A DNA stretch of 64,000 bases, taken from positions 835,588 to 899,587 of the forward strand of contig PTFA01000112.1 in NCBI GenBank assembly GCA_003342895.1. Reading direction: 5' to 3'. The position numbers and the translations under genes were made by a program. This stretch comes from Casuarius casuarius. Taxonomy: Eukaryota > Chordata > Aves > Casuariiformes > Casuariidae. This document shows, piece after piece, positions 12,401 through 27,400 of this stretch (position 1 is the first letter of the stretch; each line of letters opens with the position of its first letter). Under the pieces are notes generated by a model, which saw only the letters and a program-made list of their open reading frames with translations, was not told where the DNA came from and searched no databases.

Positions 12401-15400
12401 GCTAGAATATCATCTCCTTTGAATTCCTTATAAAGTTCCAGTAAAGTCTCTCGGGTCTCTGTATTTGTATTTTTCAAATAGTAAGATGGATCTAATTTCG
12501 CTTTTTCTTCCTCTAGATAAAACAAAGTCAAATCATTTCGAGTTAAAAGACAAGTTCTATTTTTTTCTACATTATTATGTATCTTGTTACAAAAAAATCT
12601 TCCAGATATTATTTCTACTTTTTTAATATAACGGTCTAGTAAAAACACTTATTCCTGCAAGAACAGTAACAAATGGCAATGCATGATGCTAAAGATGGCA
12701 TAATTTGAAGTATGGCATAATAAATAAATGCCAGTCCGAGGAAGTATAACAAAAAATCAACTTCAAATCAATTACTGCAAAAATTTCTTCAAAATCACTA
12801 AAAATAACCTAAGTTCATGGAAATCTAATAAAATTACTTTTACAGACCAATAAAAGAAAAGATATAGTTGAGTACAATATGCATTTCTATCCTTTGTCTC
12901 CTCACTGAAAGATGAGGCCTGTGATACAAAAATCCCAAGATCAGATCTTTATTGTGGGAAGGAGGATCGTGGAGCACACTGTAGAACTCGGTGATTTTTA
13001 TTTTTATAAATTTCACTTATTCTCTGTCTTGGGATGCCTACTACTTGTTGGAAATTAAATATTTAATCTCAGAGTTACTACCCGGTGAAAATAAATGTGA
13101 ATACACAAAGAGAGATGTTTTCCTGCAGAATCAGTGGCTTAAAAGAGAAAGAGGAACATAATAAGACCCAGAAAAAAACTTGCGGAGAATCAGCAATTAT
13201 ATCTCATTAGAAAGAGTTCTAAAGGAAACCACAAGGGCTTAGGAAAGATTTTTTTCCCTCCAACAGTTTAATATTAGCATATATCACTATGCATTTAGTT
13301 ATCAAAGCACCACAAAAAAAGAAAAAAATATGAAGTTATTTTTGAGGATTGAAATAATTTTGGGAATATTTATAATATTTTAGGAAGCTAAATCAATCTT
13401 CACCTTGGAAGAAGTTTATTGGTATCCACACAGAAGTACAGACAATACATCAGTGATGCAGCTAACACATGAGAGAGCCTACCACAAAGCAGACAGGAAT
13501 GAGATGGCGTAGATTCCCCTTTTTTGGTCCTGGTATAAGGCTAATGGACTTTTTGACAGATTATTTTTCATCCTTCTCTAACACCTCCCTCTGTCTATTC
13601 TACCTATTTACCTATTCTTAAAGGGCCTGGAAAGTGTTCTGTGTTTGTACAGCACCCAGTTGAGACAGTTAATCATGTCTCAAAGAATCATTTCTTTGAA
13701 AATATATCAACACCTTTTGATGTGAAAGGAATTGTTCCAACAAGTTATTCATGCTAAAATCTTTCAAAATTACCATTAGACTGTGAGGGTCACCCATTCA
13801 GAAAACTGTGCCAGTTCATAATATAGTCTTTGGAATACGCATTTTAGGGCTGGTGTTTTCTCAGCCTACCATCCTTACCTGGATCAATTATTTTTAAGTT
13901 GCTCTTAACATGAAAGAAGTTAGAGATGTTGAATTTATCCAGGTTTGTTGGGTCCTGAAAATAATTAAAAAGACAAATATCAGAGAACTTGGTAAGCAAT
14001 GCCTTCATGAAAGAAACCAGCTTGGGGTAGATGCCAGAATAATAAACCAGAAGAGAGCAGGAAAGGAAAAGGCACAACCAGTTTCTTAGAGACAGAATAA
14101 ACTGCATACTTTCCAAACCATAGAAAGATAAGAAGGGTTTTAAAAAAAAAAAAAAGTATAAATTTTTAAAACAATCAACCCTAGACTTCAGCAACTGTAG
14201 GGAGATAATAGTTAATAGTCTGGAATTTGATCCCAAACATCATTTTATACATATTTTGCTTGTAGAAGTTACTAACAGAACTAAGCAGAGCCCATCTCCT
14301 GCTAATGCGAAGAAGGAGCCAGGAGCTGCAGCCTCCTGATCCTTCTCCGTGTTCTGCCATTTGGTATAACATGTGGGCAAATTCACATTAGCTATCCCTT
14401 TCCATTTATAACAGCGTGGCTGATTTNCACACGCTCCATGAACTTTTGTAATGCATTTCAAAATACACATAACCTCAGAGTAAGTATGCAGATTAGTTCT
14501 TTGCAGCCAGAACTTTTTTATTCTTTTTTCTATAGCAAAATTTGTGTTTACAGAACTACGTTAAAAAAAAAAGGTAATAAAAGTGGTATTATGAAAACTC
14601 CATTAAGTGGTCAATAAAGGAATGAGCAATAAAATCCGCAGACCATTAAGTGTGGGTCTCTTTCCTATCACCGAGTAACTTTCTGCACAAATTTGACCTT
14701 TTGTTAGAGTGGATGAGACAGGGAATGTATACTGGTGACCTAGGTTACACTATCCTATTATTAAACAGCTTTCAATCCTCCTCTTACAATGATTTCAGGT
14801 TTTGTTCTTCAAGTTCCTCTGTATCACAGAAAGGTCAAAACATCCAGGGCATTCAACCATTTCTGGAAATTTTATCTTATAGCAAATATCTTAATAAAAT
14901 GCAATAGCCTTTAAGTTCAGGATAAAAATGATGCAACATATTATGCAAAGGATTGTAACACTGATACAAATATTATAATCCCAAATAAATTTAACAGAGC
15001 TTCTCAAACCACTACTGTTAGAAGAAAAGAAAAAAACAGGAAAAAAAGAAAAAAGTACTGACAATTCCATTTCTACTAAAATAATGGTTAATACAAGCAG
15101 AGCTGGTAGCTCCATCGCATGTTAAATAATATAATTATGCCTTTCATTCATCCCTGAAATCATATGCTTCCAGTGCAGAGTACACTTTCAGATTTATGGT
15201 GGGTAGTAAACCCAAACACATTTAGGAAATCAGGCTGCATAGACCTGCACCCTAATCACGACCCACTTGCTTTTTTCTGTCCCCTTTCCTGTCATCATGT
15301 AATCACTCTCTGCTGTTTGCTGCCCTACTACAGCCACTCTGAAAGATCTTCATCAAGACATGATGCCAAAAAATAGACATTTTATCTTCAAGATATTGCA

Positions 15401-18400
15401 TTAGAGACAGACCTTCTTTGAATAAATCTACCAAGAAATAGGAAATCTGAACCTACTTTTAAACTATCTTTGTATGCTCCAACTCCTGCAATTAGGTGTA
15501 ATTACTTTCCTATGTTAACAAAGATATGACCATCCTCACCTATATTTTTATGTACGTATGTATGAGTGGTTTCAACCTTGCACTCTGGCAGTCAACAACA
15601 CGCACGGACAAAGTCCAGGCAAAGGCTCAGCGTTACGCTCCCAGAAGATGCCATCTGCCTCCTCCCAAATATTCTTCACTAAGCATAAACTGCAACACTC
15701 ACTGACAGAAACTATGGCCTTGCACTTAAATGAGCCACCACTACAAGTAAAGAAAGCAAGACTGCTTACCCGTTCCAGGGAAGGAGAAAATAATCTGGGT
15801 ATTAATACTAATACAGACAAATGGATTTATAGCAAGCCACATTTCTGCCGCTCATGGCAAAGCTGAAGGGCAAGATTCCCTCCTGAAAAAGACCCTTCAT
15901 ATGGTACGAAGGGGAAGGGAGCGAGGGCAGGAGACAGCAGTAAAGATTAAGCAGGTAACACTTTCACTCTTTTCCTCTAAATCCAGCCTTTTGATTTACT
16001 GATTTATAGATCTCTCAAAAATAAAAAAGGACATCCAGATTATCAGTGTCTTACGAAATCTCCAGTGTTTTGCACAGAGCGTACTATGAATCAGCTTAGT
16101 TCAAACTATTTCACAGCCACAGCTCATTTAAATGCTTTCCGGTTTAACTAGCCTAATTGCTGGTATTGAGCAACTCTGGCCAAAAAACAAAAAAGCAAAA
16201 AAAAGCAAAAAAAAAAGCAGCTTCCTTCTCTGTAAGACATTTCTCAGGGCTCTCCAAACCTTCACTAAGCTCCCCATTGGCAACTCAACCATTACAGTAT
16301 GAAGGACAAAAAGGCCAAACTGCAGCTCCCTCTCCTTAGAGACCACAGCCCTTCTGCTTTCTGAGACCCTGCAGAGCTCAGACCAGAGCACCACGACCAA
16401 AATGAGACACCCAGGCCCTGGGTGCTGCTCTTCATTATACTCAGGTGGGCCTGAGACAACTCAGAAGCATTTTCCCATACTGGTTTCCCTCTGCCAGCAG
16501 AGGAAAAAAAACATAAAAAATGTTCCACAAGTTGAAATTTGAGTGTCATCTTACACAGGTTGCACAGGACAACTCACCCACGGACTCCTCCCTCTACAAC
16601 GCAGTATTATGAGACACTAGGAGAAGTTTGATTAGAAGCAGATAAACGTGTACTAAGTCCAGGAGTCGCGCACTGAATATTAACTTAAACACAAGATACC
16701 ACGTGCTTCTACTGTCCCCAGTAGCAGAAATAGATCTGGCCAGTCCAACCCGCGCTGCAGAGAACACACTAATGTCTTACTGATGGTGGAGATTCCTACA
16801 ACAGAAGATACGCATTTTTCAAGGTAGCTTTATGTGAATTTAAAGGGTGCACATGTTCTTCAGACATATCACTTCAGGAAGAAAATTGCCTCTACATTAA
16901 TATTCAGCCTGCCAAGTTCCACTCAGTGCCCCAATGACAGTTCCTGGGCGCAGAACCAAAACAGTCGAACCAAGACGTGAGTGCTGACACTGCGGAGAGG
17001 CTAACATATTGGCTTCATGAAAGCCTTGAGCTCTACTAACACCAATGGTCTCTCCTTTTCAGTGAAAAGTTGAAAACACGAGGAATATTCCAGCTCCTGT
17101 TAAGATTAAGGCCTATGACATGAAGACTGTTGGATGGTTGTTACAAATTTCTGTCTTACTTCATGAATCCACCTTTTGCTAAGAGCTACAAGAGAGTGGG
17201 ATCTTTGCCACATGCAAAGGGAAATGCCAAGTTATAAGGAAGAATCCTGAACAGCTTCTGTTCATTCCGGTCAGAAACTGGCATTTAATTAAATAGTTGC
17301 AGGATTTGTTTTTGTTCAGGTTTGAAGTATTTTATTATTACTATAGAATACCACTTTGCTGTTTAAACATTACCTTATTGTTGCTGTGAACCTAAAGAAG
17401 TAAGTTCTGTGTAAGCACACGGAAACCAGAAAGTAAAGTGAACCATAAAGAGCAGAGCTAATTGGCCTACTTTTGTTTTATGTATTTTTAAACATGCTAA
17501 CAGTCTCAGGGTCTTTCTAATTAAGACTACGAACTATAAACTAAAATTTAGCAAACTACTAACAGATACTGACTTCAAAGGGTTGCTAACTAATTGTGAT
17601 TATTATAAATCTCACATTTGATGTCTTCCTGAAAGTTGAGCTCTGAAAACAATCTTTTGTTCCACTTTTTTTTTCCTATCATTTTCCAGTTCACCTACTT
17701 AGAGACACAGCTTAAAACCCAGTCATCTTAAGCACCATACACACAAAAAAAATCCCAAAAGATCAGGTCAAAAAAAAAAAAAAAAAGCAGAGTCTGAGAC
17801 TGTGGGATCTCTTAGAGGCTTGGTTTCTTTCTTAACGTTTGATTGGCCATACTGTGTGAAAATAATTATTTTAAGGAACGTTATCTTCAAATCACACAAT
17901 TTAGAAGTATAAAAACCACAGCAGCTCCAACGATAAAGCCTGATTCCAGGCATGTTAAACTTAAGAGAAGTTTTGCAAACTGACATGCCTGGTTTCCAAA
18001 CAACTCCCAGTTGGCATTTTAGCTTTGAAAACCATATTTATGGATGAATGCCCACAACCCAACAAGGCAGCCTTGCCCCTTGGCTGCAGGTAGCTTCAGA
18101 CGCATTGTCTGCTCAAGGACTCTGCCTGGACTGCAGAGTGATGGGATTTTTTGGATTTTCTTTGGATTTTCTCTCCCAAGTGGAGCCATATTCTCCTTCC
18201 TACCCCCCCTGCTGAGAACTGGAAGTTCAGTGTGGACCACAGACCAACAGGCCCCCTCTTTAGTGGCCATCCAGCAGGTGCAGACATATCTGCCTGACTG
18301 ACCTCACTTGCAACGGAGAGAAAATCTGCTCTGACCTTCTGCCACACGAAGAGCAAACGAGAACTGGCTGTGGAGTGAAACATCAATTAACGGTGTGCAG

Positions 18401-21400
18401 CTCAGCCACCTCCAGCTCAGTTCATTAGTTATGCTTCCTGTCACAAATGCCAATGGTGTTTAACAGCTTGTCAGGAGTCATGTCTCGTCTACAGCTGATT
18501 AGGTTGTACGGAAACAATAAAATTGTCAGAAGGAAGCACGTAACAGTATAAGCCTTTTTTCTTTGCAAACCTGTTTGCACTCTGCCCAGGCACGCTTGTC
18601 TCCAGTTATTTCTCCCTGGAAAGCTCCACCCGCGTCCGCGGTGCAGAGCCGCGCCGTTTGCCAGCAGCGCCTCTCGGGGAAGGCTCTCGGCAGGCTGCCA
18701 TCGGAGAGGGACGATGCTGTTACCTTTGGCCCGACAGGGTGGGGTTTTATTGCAATTCTTCCAGCTAAAGAGGACAGGCAACCTCTGCTCCTGCATCGCC
18801 TGGAAGGGCCACACTTCCCTCGCCAGCTCCCCTCCCGTCGGCACAGCCCTCCAGTAGCTTCTAAGGGTTTCCCTGAGCAGCAATAATTTTTTCTGTATCC
18901 CCACAAATTTCAGAGCCATTTTGTTTCTGATTTTTGTACAGAGATACGGGGGAAGGCAAAGAATTGACAGCCATTTCTCAGCTGGGGGGCAAAAGGGGGG
19001 CTCTTCTTTGCTGAGTACCTTTGAACACTGCCCTAATTCGGACGTGGGCCTCGCGCAAGCGGAGTATCGTGGCAGGTGTTACTGTGCTCTCCTTAGGAAA
19101 CTTGCACCCTGGTTGTGATCAGAAGAAGTCCATGGGATTGTCAGAGCCCACCAGCATGTCTGGCAAGGCCCAACCCGACCCTACTCCCTTCCACGTGTCT
19201 TGAGCTGGGACAGGCGTTGCAGAGCGACAGCATCCAAATCACACGCACTTGTACGCTTCCCGCTCAGTTCTGCGTAATTGCACAGAGAATAAGTTGCAAA
19301 ATATAACGTTTAAACACACCTTGATTTACAGTAACACTACCTAATAATCATTTCTACCAGATTGTTCCGACTAGATTTTGCCACAGAGATAAAATAGCAG
19401 ATAGCAGATCTTGAGATTGAGCACTGAATTACACCAAATGAATTTCCTTGGAAGCTTATTTCAAATTGGGTTAAGCAGGGATAGTCATTTAGATTGAAAA
19501 CTAGTTGAAAAGCTGTAAAACATAGGACTAAAAGGATCACCTAGTTCTGAATCAGAGTCCACTGCAATCTTAAGTAAAAATGCTTTCAAAGCTATACTGA
19601 GTTCTACCTTTAAAACAACTGCAAAGTGAAACGAGGAACAGCAATGAATTAGAATGGGAAGCAGAACTGGGAGGTAACAACACTGCAAACAAGCTTCAGC
19701 AGTATCAGCCTTCCCATTAGAGGACCCTGTCCCCACAGATCTCCAAGTGCTTCACACCATATCTTAGCTATTGAGTAATAAATCCTGAGGTACCTGAGCT
19801 GTCTGTCATCTGGAAGCACATTCACGACATTTGCAAGGGATGCTGACTTAGGGCGAGCTGATAACCATACAAGGTAAAAGAATACAAGTGGATTTAGAGT
19901 TAGGAGGAACATGGACAAAACACAATAGCAGTCTTCCATTTAGGAGAGATATGAACTAGTACAGCAGAGATGAAAAGCTACCTGAAATACTGATAAACTG
20001 TAAGGAGAGATAAACTTGAAAAAAAGTAGTACCTGTACTGTAAAAGATGGACAGCCTGACTTGAACTTGTGGCAAGATCACACCATTAAGGAAAAGAAAA
20101 TTCAACTTGGGGGTAAAAAGCTACAGTCTAAAAGGTCCCTGGTCACACTAAGACTGCTGGAGTCTAAAATTTCTCTAAAAAAATCTAAAGCCAAACGGTT
20201 TCATGGGGTATACCATGGGTATTTCTGACATTGTCAGCAAGACATTAAACCAGAATCCATGACATCTCTTGCTTGAATAAATAGATCAAAGTTTGTGTCA
20301 GAGTCAATTCCAATTTTGGTAATGTATCTTGCACACCAGGATATGGTATTATTCTTTACCTCCTGCCTTGAAGGGTTGGATAATATTGCCATATGTTGAT
20401 GAATAATTGCCATACTATACCCCAGGAATATTTGCATTTCGACGGGGAATAAAGCAATTTCTGTATATGGAAGTGCATGAAGTACTTACAGACTCCTTTA
20501 CAAGGAGAAGTACATTATAAATACAAGATAGCATTATTAACAATTAAAAGTTATGATTTTACTTTTCTTTCATTCCGGATCCAAAACTAATTTGGTCTTC
20601 TTTTTAAAAAGTAATTTTAAAAGCAAAAGGATAAAAATAGCTATCAATAAAAATGAAAAAGTCCAGCTGAGATGCTGCTCACCAGAAAAGATAGCAGAGA
20701 TGGGTTATCATTAACATTTGCGCAATGTTTAGCACCGAGAGAAGGACAGAGAATTTTATGTAGACCTCTCTCTTCTGGAAAGAGGAATTTTTATTTTTTT
20801 TTTTTTTTTAGTTGCACACATTAGGAAAGAGAGGTCAAGTTTGAGGTCAATTGCTATTCTGGTAACAGCACATCTTCAGCAGCTGTAGGATTTCCCTATA
20901 AGTAACAATAAGGAAAAATTTGATTGTACAAATAATTTGTAAACCTACATTATTCAAACTTTCCCTTTATCTTGTTCTATTTCACTACCAAACACATCTA
21001 CCCCATCTGCCTCCTAGGACATTCAGAGTCAGACTCTGGAAATGCTGTTTTCTATTGACAAACAGAGCTATTAAAGACAGTCCTATTCAGCTGTTATTTG
21101 CAAAGCAGAGAGTGTTTTTTTTATAGCAACCTCCTTTATATCTAACCTTTTGCCAAACAGCAGGGTCAGTGTTACCAGCTCACTCTTGACTCCAGCTCTC
21201 TCAATATTCAATTTACACGGGGAAGTGGGAAACCAAAGTGATAAATTTCAACACAGAACTGAAAGGTTTTTAAAGGAAGGGGGGACCAGGGACAGAGCTC
21301 CAGAGCCACAAGCTGGAGCACAACAGATTGCAGTCACGAACCCTGGCGGGGAACCAAAGCCACAGGTGGCAGAGCTTGGCAGCGCGAAGCCGCGACGCTG

Positions 21401-24400
21401 CCTACGGTGCTGTCAACACGAGAACTTGGAGGAGACGCTGGTCTGTCTTCACAAGAATTTACACAAAGAAAATAATACGAGAAAATAACAACAGATTCAT
21501 ATACCAAATATACCCAAGACATTTTAATACCCAGGTTGTCATACCACTTTGAGCTGCATCCTGACCTCAATTAAGCAAGCCAGGCTTGGGCGGCATCCGA
21601 GAAGGGGAGATCTAGGTATACCTGCAAGTGTGCATGTTGCACCACATTCAGTGCCTCTCCCCAGGGTCCTTCTAGCCTGTTTCCTAACCTCCTTGTCTGA
21701 AATAAGATTTAAAAGTTATTTGGATGGAGGGTCAAACGTTAGTTGGTTAACCACATTCAGATGACCAAAATTTCTTGCAGTCCAGTCTCAAAGATGGTGA
21801 AGTTCTGCAATTACTAAACTGCTTTGAGACGATGATACCACAAGATTGTGCACTTGCAAACGTTTAGCTAACACCAATCTGTAACAAATTGTTTATGTAA
21901 GGGGAACTAATCTACTCACGCACTATACGCGTCATCCTAAATGGGCATAGGAGAGGTAGAAGCAGCGTCTGGCGGTGATCTCCATCAGCTGGTAGGATGA
22001 ATGTACAAGTGACTGGACATTGATCATAATCTGCTTAGTTTCTATTAATGGACACACTACTGTGAGCAAAAGGGAAACCCACCATGTCAAGAACAGAACT
22101 GGGATGAAAAACATTGATAAAAGTCCACACAGGCAACACAAAATTGCTAGTCATTGCATTTTGAAGCTTAGGGAAGCTACAGCATATGGTTGCTTAAATG
22201 AAAAATCCAAGCTAGGCCTGTAAGAGGAACACACTCTGTATACACACGCTCAATTCCAAACATACAAAACATACCAAAATATTTTAAATAACTGCACATT
22301 TCAATTATTCCTTCAAAAACATTTGGTTTTCCATACAGATACACAGAAACATTTTCCATTCACTCACGTCCCTTTTTACTGTTCCAAATCCATTAGCAAC
22401 CACACAGTTACATTCAAATATCATTCTGTTGGGAGCTTTCACTCGAAAAAAAGTTATGTTTTTGCTTTCATTGGTTTAAAAACATTTTGCTTTGCTGCAT
22501 TAGCTTGAACAGCCATCTCCCCAAAGGAATAGGGAGGAAAAAAAAAAAATCTGTAAACATGCTGTTCAGCATTGGGGAGCAGGAGAGAAAGGATACACTT
22601 CAATTAAATTTAGACATAAATGAAAAATATTTTTCTATTCAAATTAGGCTGTATTGGTCTTGGTTGCTGGCAATTATCTGTTCATGAGAGTTGCATACTA
22701 ACTCATGACTCCAATAACAATGATTTTTGAATCTTTTTTCTTCCCCTATCTTGCAATCACACAAGCTTAAAATGCCTTTATTTTAAGACTTATTTTTAAA
22801 CAGAAGTTTTAGATCTTTCTATATCAAGCTTCATCTGTAAAACAAACATCTATTACACTCTGAAATGCTGCTTTACCGGCTTTTAATTTAGGTTTTAAAC
22901 ATTATAACATTAGTATCTCTTCACATTTAAGAGAAAAATCTTTCAATTCCGTTGGTAGTAGTTCTCTTCCGTTTTACATTTCATACACCTACATCTTTTT
23001 CATTTTGTAGTTTCCCTTAAAAATAATTTAGAGTTAGAAGCAAGCCACTATAAGCAAGCAGTTAAATGAAATCCTCCAAGTTGCTGCTCGTTTTATATTA
23101 CATTTAGGGAAGCTTTCTGTAAAAATTGCTTTTCCGAAGCTTTGACTATTTTAGCATCCTTAAAAGACTAATATGGACAATCAACTTCAGCTTCAATGTT
23201 AAACTCTTCTATATGCAAACTTTGTCCCTTCTAAAGAATGTTGCTTTGGATAACACAGACCATGTGCTGGTGGCTGTCCACAGCTGAAGATGATTCTGGA
23301 CATGTCTTTTCCTTTCCCTTATCCAGTCTCAACCCTTATCCTAATGCAATTCTGTTAAGTCTCACAACAAATCAGCGGTGCAACAATTTTCAGGTAAAAC
23401 TGATAGACACAACCAAATAAAAATCCTTATAAGTAGTTTCATAACTAAAACTTACGATTACATACATCTTATATTCAGTAAGATACAGCGAATTGGTGAG
23501 TAATGCAAATACATTTGTCAAAACTCACATTTTTACATTGTATCCTTGACTTTTTTGTGCACCATGCGTTCTTGTTCTTCAATTCACAAAGTTCAGCTAA
23601 TACAATCTACTTATAAACAGGGCACACAAAAATCACTGCAGAGATTTTTCAGGCTCTAAGTTACATGGCATCTTTGTGGCTCATCTGGGTAACAAAGAAA
23701 ACGGAGCAGGTCTAACCAACACCACCTGCAGAACGATATTTCTCAATTCACTTATTCTATACAAATGCTATAACAGTTTACACCTTTTTTTGCAGCAAGT
23801 GAGGTGTTATTCCTTATTATAAGACACGCAGAAGAGAGGAAAGTTTACCTGCAGTGTCACAATGTCTTGCCGAGTGAAGGGCTCATCTGTCAAGAGATCC
23901 TTGTAGCTCTTTGGTTTTATGTTCAGCTGCTCAACTGCCTAATGGCCAGGTGAAAGATATAGATATTAAAAATCACACTCTAATGTGTAAATATTACAAG
24001 TAAACATGTGATGCTACCCAAACCTTAAGATACAAACGATGAAGAAAACAATTTCACCCCTCCATTCTCAACTGGCAGTTGCAGTATTTTCACTGTGCAC
24101 CTCAGAGACAAGAAATGAGAAGCCTTTATTTCATCTCTACCCAATTCAAGCTTTTTTCTTAAAAGTAATTTGCATTCCCTACTTATGCACATGATTTTAA
24201 CCAAATTCATCTTAGAAGTGGTGCCAAAATAAAAAGCTCCGCTTGTAGTTTTCTAGGTCAAGTATTTTACAGATGGTATAAGACAGGCAGCTTTAACAAG
24301 GGGTCCGTATCTCCCCCTCCCCGTCAGCACCTCTCAGTGAAAGATGCATGTTCCAGGTCAGCTGGGACAAGAGCAGACGCAAAACTGCATTAGTCTCTCA

Positions 24401-27400
24401 TACTCCATCCACCCCCTCCGCTGCTTCTAGCCTGGAACAACGCTTATGGTCACCTGAAAAAATTAAATGATGCTCTACAAAGCAGCAGCATGTTACTTCA
24501 TAGTAAGAACCAATGTGGAATAAACACATTGTTCTTACGATCAAGTGCATCATGTGGACAGATGACTATGGAGGTCTACCTGCAAAAATACAGCTTCAGC
24601 GTTATTCACCCACATGCCCTCTAGTCTCCTCAGATGAAATTGATAGTATTTTTCTAGTAACTCCAGAAGCCCACACATGAATTCTGAGCTTATAGTAAAT
24701 AGATAAATGTTTTGTTTCAAGTGATATACCCCATGAGAATAAAACCCTCTTGACAAGCTTCTCTTTAGGAAGCATTGTACTATAAATACGACAGACTGAG
24801 TAACAGTTTTACAACATGGACAAGCATTTAACAAAGACTACTCTAAAATCATTCCTGCTTTTAATCACAGCAATCAAATCCTCAAGTTTCCAGAAGGAAC
24901 AGAAATATTTTCTATTTTAACCTAATCTTGACCATTCTTGAAACTGGAATGAAGTCTGTTCAACTATGACAAATTTTTCAAAAATGTGATAAATCTAGCC
25001 TTTTCCCTGTTTGAAAGTGTTTCAGCTTTTTGCCTCTCAATATCCTGAAGCTCTAAAGGAATTTCCCATCAATAAATTTCAATAAGCAGATGTTTCAATG
25101 TTCAGACTTTTTACAATAATAGATATGGATCCATTAACTGAAGGATTTATCTGCTACTGAAAAATTAATAACACTTGCTTTTACAGTAAAGGTTATACAA
25201 ACAAACAAAAAATTACAACAGGAATTCCACTTGGGATCACACAAATGTTCACAAAACACAAATCAAACCATAGCTGACATGTCTACTAAGGCATTTTCCC
25301 CACTCTTTCCCCAGCTCCAGTTAAAATACTCTTTCTTATTCATTGATGTGAATAGAAAGCAGGCAATTTGTGTTTTGGTGATGACCGATGATATTAGAAA
25401 GAAGACAACAGAAAATTTGTCTATTAATTCAAACAAAGAGCACATAAAAGCAACACATTTTGGTCTACAAATCTCTACAATATTTGGTCCCATACGAATT
25501 AACTATGGAAAAGACTTTAAAAAGTAGCTTTTAAATTGTATTCTGAGTTTACTGATATTCTGAAGGCACAAGTGAGGTGACAATTTGTGTGGCCAAGACA
25601 TTTCATGTCCATGTGAAAGCAGTTCATCTCTATATACTTTAATTTCCTTGGCTATAAAACAAGAATAAAACTTACCTATCTTTGTAAAGCTGTTTGCGAT
25701 CTTGAATCAAACGCATCAAGAATAAAATATTAATAAAGACATGCAAAAGAGAACTTACCTCATAGGCAAACACATTTCCAGTTGTCTTGATGGCCACAAT
25801 ATGAGAGTTATTGGTGAATACAGTAAACAGCACTGGACAGTGGTATTTACCTGATAAGAGGGGGGAAAAGTCTGAATTTGGCATAAAGCCCTCATGACTG
25901 TTTTAAAATACAGAATAGCTAGTTTGTTATCTTTGTGAAGAATATTTACATTCCTTTTTAACATAAAATGCAACTTTACTGTCTATTTAGTGTTGTTTTA
26001 ACTCATGCTCTGATTCTTCAGTGCTAAACAGAAAAAGTAACACGTAAGAGTATTATAACTCTTATACAGGAAAAGGAAATACAGTTTTGAAGTCTACTGC
26101 CCTCAATCCCCCAGCGCAAAACTTCATCCAACATGCTTGATATCTATGAAGTCTCACAATATGATTATTATTGCTGTAATCAAAGCTCTATTGAGAGTGT
26201 GAGCCTGTATCTTCTAAGTGCCCAGTGCTCTATTTTCAGCATCACTCTTAGGAATACAGGTTTAGTTTATATCCAACAAAAGTTCACAGCAGATGACGCC
26301 CTTTGAAAGCTGCTGTGCTTTTAAGAGACGAGAGCATTTTGTATTCAAATGTGGCAAGCAGAACTCCATTAAATCTGAACACGTTATTTGATAAGGAACC
26401 CAGCTTCTGCTTTAATCAAGCTGTGAATTTTCCCAAGAGGGTCAACATAAATATTAAGCACGTCAACAACAAGCAAACTGATGGAAGCCAATGGATGAGG
26501 AAAAATAAAAATGTCTGGATGAGCTCAGCAGAAAGCAATTAAGAGAAGATTATTAATACTTGATCAGTTTGCTAGACTGGGGATTTGGGGTAAGGTTTGG
26601 AAATAAGTTAGGCCTATTTGATTCTTTTCTTCCTAATTACCATCTGAAAATCAAAACCAGCAGGGAGACCGGAATATATATTGCTCACAGCACCTGCAAA
26701 GACAGCGAAAGCAAGCACCTACCGAGCATTTACCTATTAAGGAATCAACCAGAGGAGATACTCTAGCCTCCAACATGCAAAAGCAAGTAAAAGTTTGGGT
26801 TTATTTTTGTTACTGTCACTAGAGCTGAAGGAAAGCCGTTACCACAAAGGCCTGAAATTCAGGAGAAAGTTTAGAAAGGACTTTCTAGAAGTGGCATCAG
26901 GGTATGGCCCAACTGATGGATACATAAACACACTAGTGAAACACGAGGTCTCATTTCAGCTGCATAAAATAAAGCAAATCACCATGCTTTCCCTTTTAGC
27001 AAAAGTGAGGCTCATGAGGGCACATACATGCTGTTGATCTGTATAGAAGGTGTTCAGCTAAAAAGGCATCATTAAATGGAAGAAACTGCAATATCTGAAG
27101 GCCTTTTTTATTGGACAGGTGTGAACAGAAGAGATCCTGTATACACAGCAATATTTCTACATGTTATGTTTTAAAGAAATGTAGACCAGAATACAATATT
27201 TCTACTCTACCTCTTTTATTGTGTTTTCCCTTGATCTGTTAATGAAACAATGTTTTTTTTTTTTTAAAGGGGAAAGGATTCTGAGACTGCATGGCTACCA
27301 GCTTTCCACCTCAGCATCATTAACTAGACTTCTTTAAGGAAAGCACAATATCACAATATCTTTCAAAAACCTTGGCCACAGTGACTAGTGACCATTCTTA

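Larger units (their letters stand above)
9461..13878 (-). other. PPIL2 introns 11, 10 and 9
   Basis: Three introns (9461-10698, 10775-12351, 12513-13878) separated by exons 11 and 10. AT-rich, with a probable SINE remnant at 11396-11455. Nothing else recognisable; the open frames within are short and unsupported. Confidence 0.75.
13955..23848 (-). other. PPIL2 intron 8 (9.9 kb)
   Basis: Long AT-rich intron between exons 9 and 8. It contains a single unresolved base at 14427, an A17 tract (17770-17786), a T16 tract (20794-20809), and CpG-rich patches near 18600-18720 and 21340-21440. Around 19735-19800 a segment resembles the 3' part of an old SINE (AAGTGCTTCACA ... AATCCT). No exon with conserved coding sequence was found. 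Confidence 0.7.

Noticed and set aside
18425..18919. 164-codon minus-strand open frame in PPIL2 intron 8
   Set aside because: It lies in a locally GC-rich stretch with competing open frames on the other strand, has no recognised domain, and exons 8 and 9 join perfectly without it.
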